NCBI RefSeq assembly: GCF_047372505.1
Contig: NZ_JBKBEU010000001.1
Span: 1,550,001-1,614,000 of the forward strand
Direction of reading: 5' to 3'
Length of the DNA stretch: 64,000 bases
From: Phaeobacter cretensis
GTDB taxonomy: Bacteria > Pseudomonadota > Alphaproteobacteria > Rhodobacterales > Rhodobacteraceae
Part shown: piece by piece, positions 62,170-64,000 of the stretch
Layout: each line of letters opens with the position of its first letter
How positions within the stretch are numbered: position 1 is the stretch's first letter
Position numbers and translations under genes: made by a program
Notes under the pieces: model-generated
Seen by the model: the letters and a program-made list of their open reading frames with translations, nothing else
Database searches by the model: none
Told to the model about the DNA's origin: nothing

Positions 62170-62197
62170 GCCCGCAACATTTGTTGCGGGCTTTTTT
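62170..62197 (+). terminator. intrinsic terminator after etfA
   Basis: A perfect 9-bp stem GCCCGCAAC / GTTGCGGGC with a four-base loop and a T6 run, 24 bases after the etfA stop. Confidence 0.9.
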
Positions 62198-62229
62198 ACT
62201 TGTAGTGTGGCGACCCATCTGAGTGACAG

Positions 62230-63051
62230 TCAATCTTGCAGCCGCGACTGCAGGTACTGAGCCAGCTGCACAGCAATTCTCTGATGTTCCTTTGGGCCCA
62301 CCATCAACTGCGCCGATGGCAGATCAAGTTGACCATAGAACATGCCATCGATATCTGCGGCATCTCGCGCAGTATGCACCGGTATCTCCACGATACCCAG
62401 CACCCGAGCCCGCAACGCATCCACCATTGGGCGATCCACCAACGCAGGCTCTTGCCCAAACACGGCTTGTTGACCAACATCGTAGTGGATCCAAAGCAGG
62501 GTTACCTGCCCATCCAATGAACCGATCAACTCACCCATACGCGCTACCCAGCTTTCCTGCAGATGGTCGCGAACGGTTTCGTAACGGTTTGTGCAGCAAG
62601 ATTTAAGCGCGCTCAGCAGGTGCTTGTTGAAGTGATACTCGGTAAAATCCATCTCTGGGTACAAATCCAACAATGGCTCATGAGCACATAGAAACCTGTC
62701 GTTACGACGGGGATGTACCTTGTAGTACTCGTTGGAGATATTTTGTGCCCCCAGCACTTGCACCAAAGACATTTCTGCCTTTCTGGCAATCTCCAGAATA
62801 TCTGCATCACTCACAAAACTATCGACCCCGGCGTTCACACTGCCGAGGTTCACACAGGTCCGCTGCAAAATCGCTTCTGTTTCGGCAACAAACGGCCGTT
62901 CAACAAATCGGCCAAAGACCTCAGTGCCGCCGACAAATGCCAAATATGGTTCAGTCAGATCACGCTCTGGCCCGCGGACCAACAATTTCGACCCCGCATA
63001 ACTGCAAGGCTCGCCCGCGAGCGCTGTCGCACTCTTGAGTTCATAGCTCAT
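62230..63051 (-). CDS. DUF6473-like conserved protein
   Basis: A 273-residue protein from the ATG at 63051 (MSYELKSATALAGEPCSYAG); a start six codons earlier is possible. Features recalled from the family: KLLVRGPERDL, AFVGGTEVFGRFVERPF, VNLGSVNAGVDSF, and NDRFLCAHEPLLDLYPEMDF. The N-terminal third resembles an SGNH-like arrangement of a GG(T) strand and NxG, suggesting a hydrolase or transferase acting on a polysaccharide or sulfated group, but this is only inferred. It is convergent with etfA. Confidence 0.6.
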   Translation of the reverse strand: MSYELKSATALAGEPCSYAGSKLLVRGPERDLTEPYLAFVGGTEVFGRFVERPFVAETEAILQRTCVNLGSVNAGVDSFVSDADILEIARKAEMSLVQVLGAQNISNEYYKVHPRRNDRFLCAHEPLLDLYPEMDFTEYHFNKHLLSALKSCCTNRYETVRDHLQESWVARMGELIGSLDGQVTLLWIHYDVGQQAVFGQEPALVDRPMVDALRARVLGIVEIPVHTARDAADIDGMFYGQLDLPSAQLMVGPKEHQRIAVQLAQYLQSRLQD

Positions 63052-63205
63052 AGTACCCACCAAATTCACCCAAGACTCACCTAACCTCAGATCCGTTGAC
63101 GAATTGCTAACGCTAAACTTTGCCTAAAAACCACGTCAATCGGCCTTGTGCCCTCCACAAGGCCACCAGTATGATCTGGCAGAAAACTCCTGAGAGGCAT
63201 GAGTG

Positions 63206-64000
63206 ATGGACATCCAGAAAATAGGCGTGATTGGTGCAGGCCAGATGGGCAACGGCATCGCACATGTCATGGCACTTGCGGGTTATGACGTTGTCTTAAA
63301 TGATATAAGTCAGCAAGCACTCGATGCGGCAGTCAACGCTGTTCAAAAAAATCTTTCGCGCCAAGCCAGCAAGGGCAAGATTGAACAAGCGGATGTGGAC
63401 GCAACGCTAGGGCGTATCTCGACGACGTTGAAACTTGCAGATATTGGCAAGACAGATCTGGTCATAGAAGCCGCAACAGAACGTGAAACTGTTAAGCAGG
63501 CTATCTTCGAAGATCTGCTCCCGCATCTGCTTCCACACACGATTCTAACCTCGAACACCTCGTCGATCTCCATCACCCGCCTAGCCAGCAGGACGGACCG
63601 ACCAGAGCGGTTCATGGGGTTTCATTTTATGAACCCGGTCCCGGTGATGCAACTCGTGGAATTGATCCGAGGGATTGCGACCGACGAACCAACCTTCACA
63701 GCTTGTCATGCCGTAGTTGAGAAATTAGGTAAAACCGCTGCAAGTGCAGAAGACTTTCCCGCATTCATCGTTAATCGCATTCTGATGCCGATGATTAACG
63801 AAGCCGTTTATACCCTCTATGAAGGTGTTGGCTCGGTGAAATCCATTGATGAATCCATGAAGCTAGGTGCCAATCACCCAATGGGGCCGTTGGAATTGGC
63901 TGACTTCATCGGATTGGATACCTGTCTCGCCATCATGAACGTTTTGCATGATGGTCTGGCTGACACCAAGTACCGCCCCTGTCCGCTGCTGACCAAATAC
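63206..64000 (+). CDS. 3-hydroxybutyryl-CoA dehydrogenase (3' end outside the window)
   Basis: From the ATG at 63206 the frame is open to the window edge (265 codons of about 290). An NAD-binding start GVIGAGQMGNGIAHVMALAG, EAATERETVK, TSNTSSISIT, the catalytic His in FHFMNPVPVMQLVELI, and NRILMPMINEAVY, KLGANHPMGPLELADFIGLD mark the hbd/paaH family. It reduces acetoacetyl-CoA or oxidises 3-hydroxybutyryl-CoA; close linkage with etfBA fits fatty-acid or PHB metabolism. Confidence 0.93.
   Translation, partial: MDIQKIGVIGAGQMGNGIAHVMALAGYDVVLNDISQQALDAAVNAVQKNLSRQASKGKIEQADVDATLGRISTTLKLADIGKTDLVIEAATERETVKQAIFEDLLPHLLPHTILTSNTSSISITRLASRTDRPERFMGFHFMNPVPVMQLVELIRGIATDEPTFTACHAVVEKLGKTAASAEDFPAFIVNRILMPMINEAVYTLYEGVGSVKSIDESMKLGANHPMGPLELADFIGLDTCLAIMNVLHDGLADTKYRPCPLLTKY

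Overview
The window is the large ribosomal-protein / RNA-polymerase megacluster of an alphaproteobacterium, most likely a marine Rhodobacteraceae (Roseobacter group). The gene order, two tuf copies, an EtfBA pair, a PduO-type adenosyltransferase and several families common in that group (TIGR02466-type oxygenase, excalibur, DUF6473) point this way. No species can be named from the sequence alone.

The megacluster lies on the minus strand. In its direction of transcription it reads tuf2, tRNA-Trp, [island], secE, nusG, GST gene, rplK, rplA, rplJ, rplL, rpoB, rpoC, [glycosyltransferase/DMT transporter genes], rpsL, rpsG, fusA, tuf1, [PP2C-like phosphatase], rpsJ, rplC, rplD, rplW, terminator, [excalibur protein], rplB, rpsS, rplV, rpsC, rplP, terminator, [four small non-ribosomal genes], rpmC, rpsQ, rplN (cut by the window edge). 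The classical S10 operon is therefore broken into at least three transcription blocks, each closed by a visible intrinsic terminator or separated by unrelated genes.

From about 33.2 to 52.0 kb a tRNA-Trp-associated genomic island separates tRNA-Trp from secE. Its right edge holds a decayed tyrosine integrase next to the tRNA 3' end. Its left edge holds a degenerate 35-bp copy of that 3' end. Cargo: a Tat-exported metallo-beta-lactamase-fold protein, a GAF-LuxR regulator, two genes sharing a duplicated leader and signal peptide (one an autotransporter-type barrel), an AraC regulator, a broken DMT exporter and a broken GST under an apparently shared TetR operator, and an intact cluster of LysR regulator, PLP lyase (D-cysteine desulfhydrase / L-cysteate sulfo-lyase family), quaternary-amine-type ABC transporter and alpha/beta hydrolase. 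Next to the integrase lie remnants of an IS3 element and a Mu-like Mor activator, so this end has taken repeated insertions and is decaying.

Between secE and the island is a TPR/GT41 (OGT-like) protein whose catalytic residues appear to be replaced. Right of tuf2 (54.4-64 kb) is ordinary chromosome: a lipoprotein, parC, an SH3-domain protein, an SDR, a HIG1-type membrane protein, cobalamin adenosyltransferase, etfB-etfA, a DUF6473-like protein and the start of a 3-hydroxyacyl-CoA dehydrogenase. The two tuf loci are identical over 1.3 kb, including the terminator, except for one synonymous base, which indicates ongoing gene conversion.
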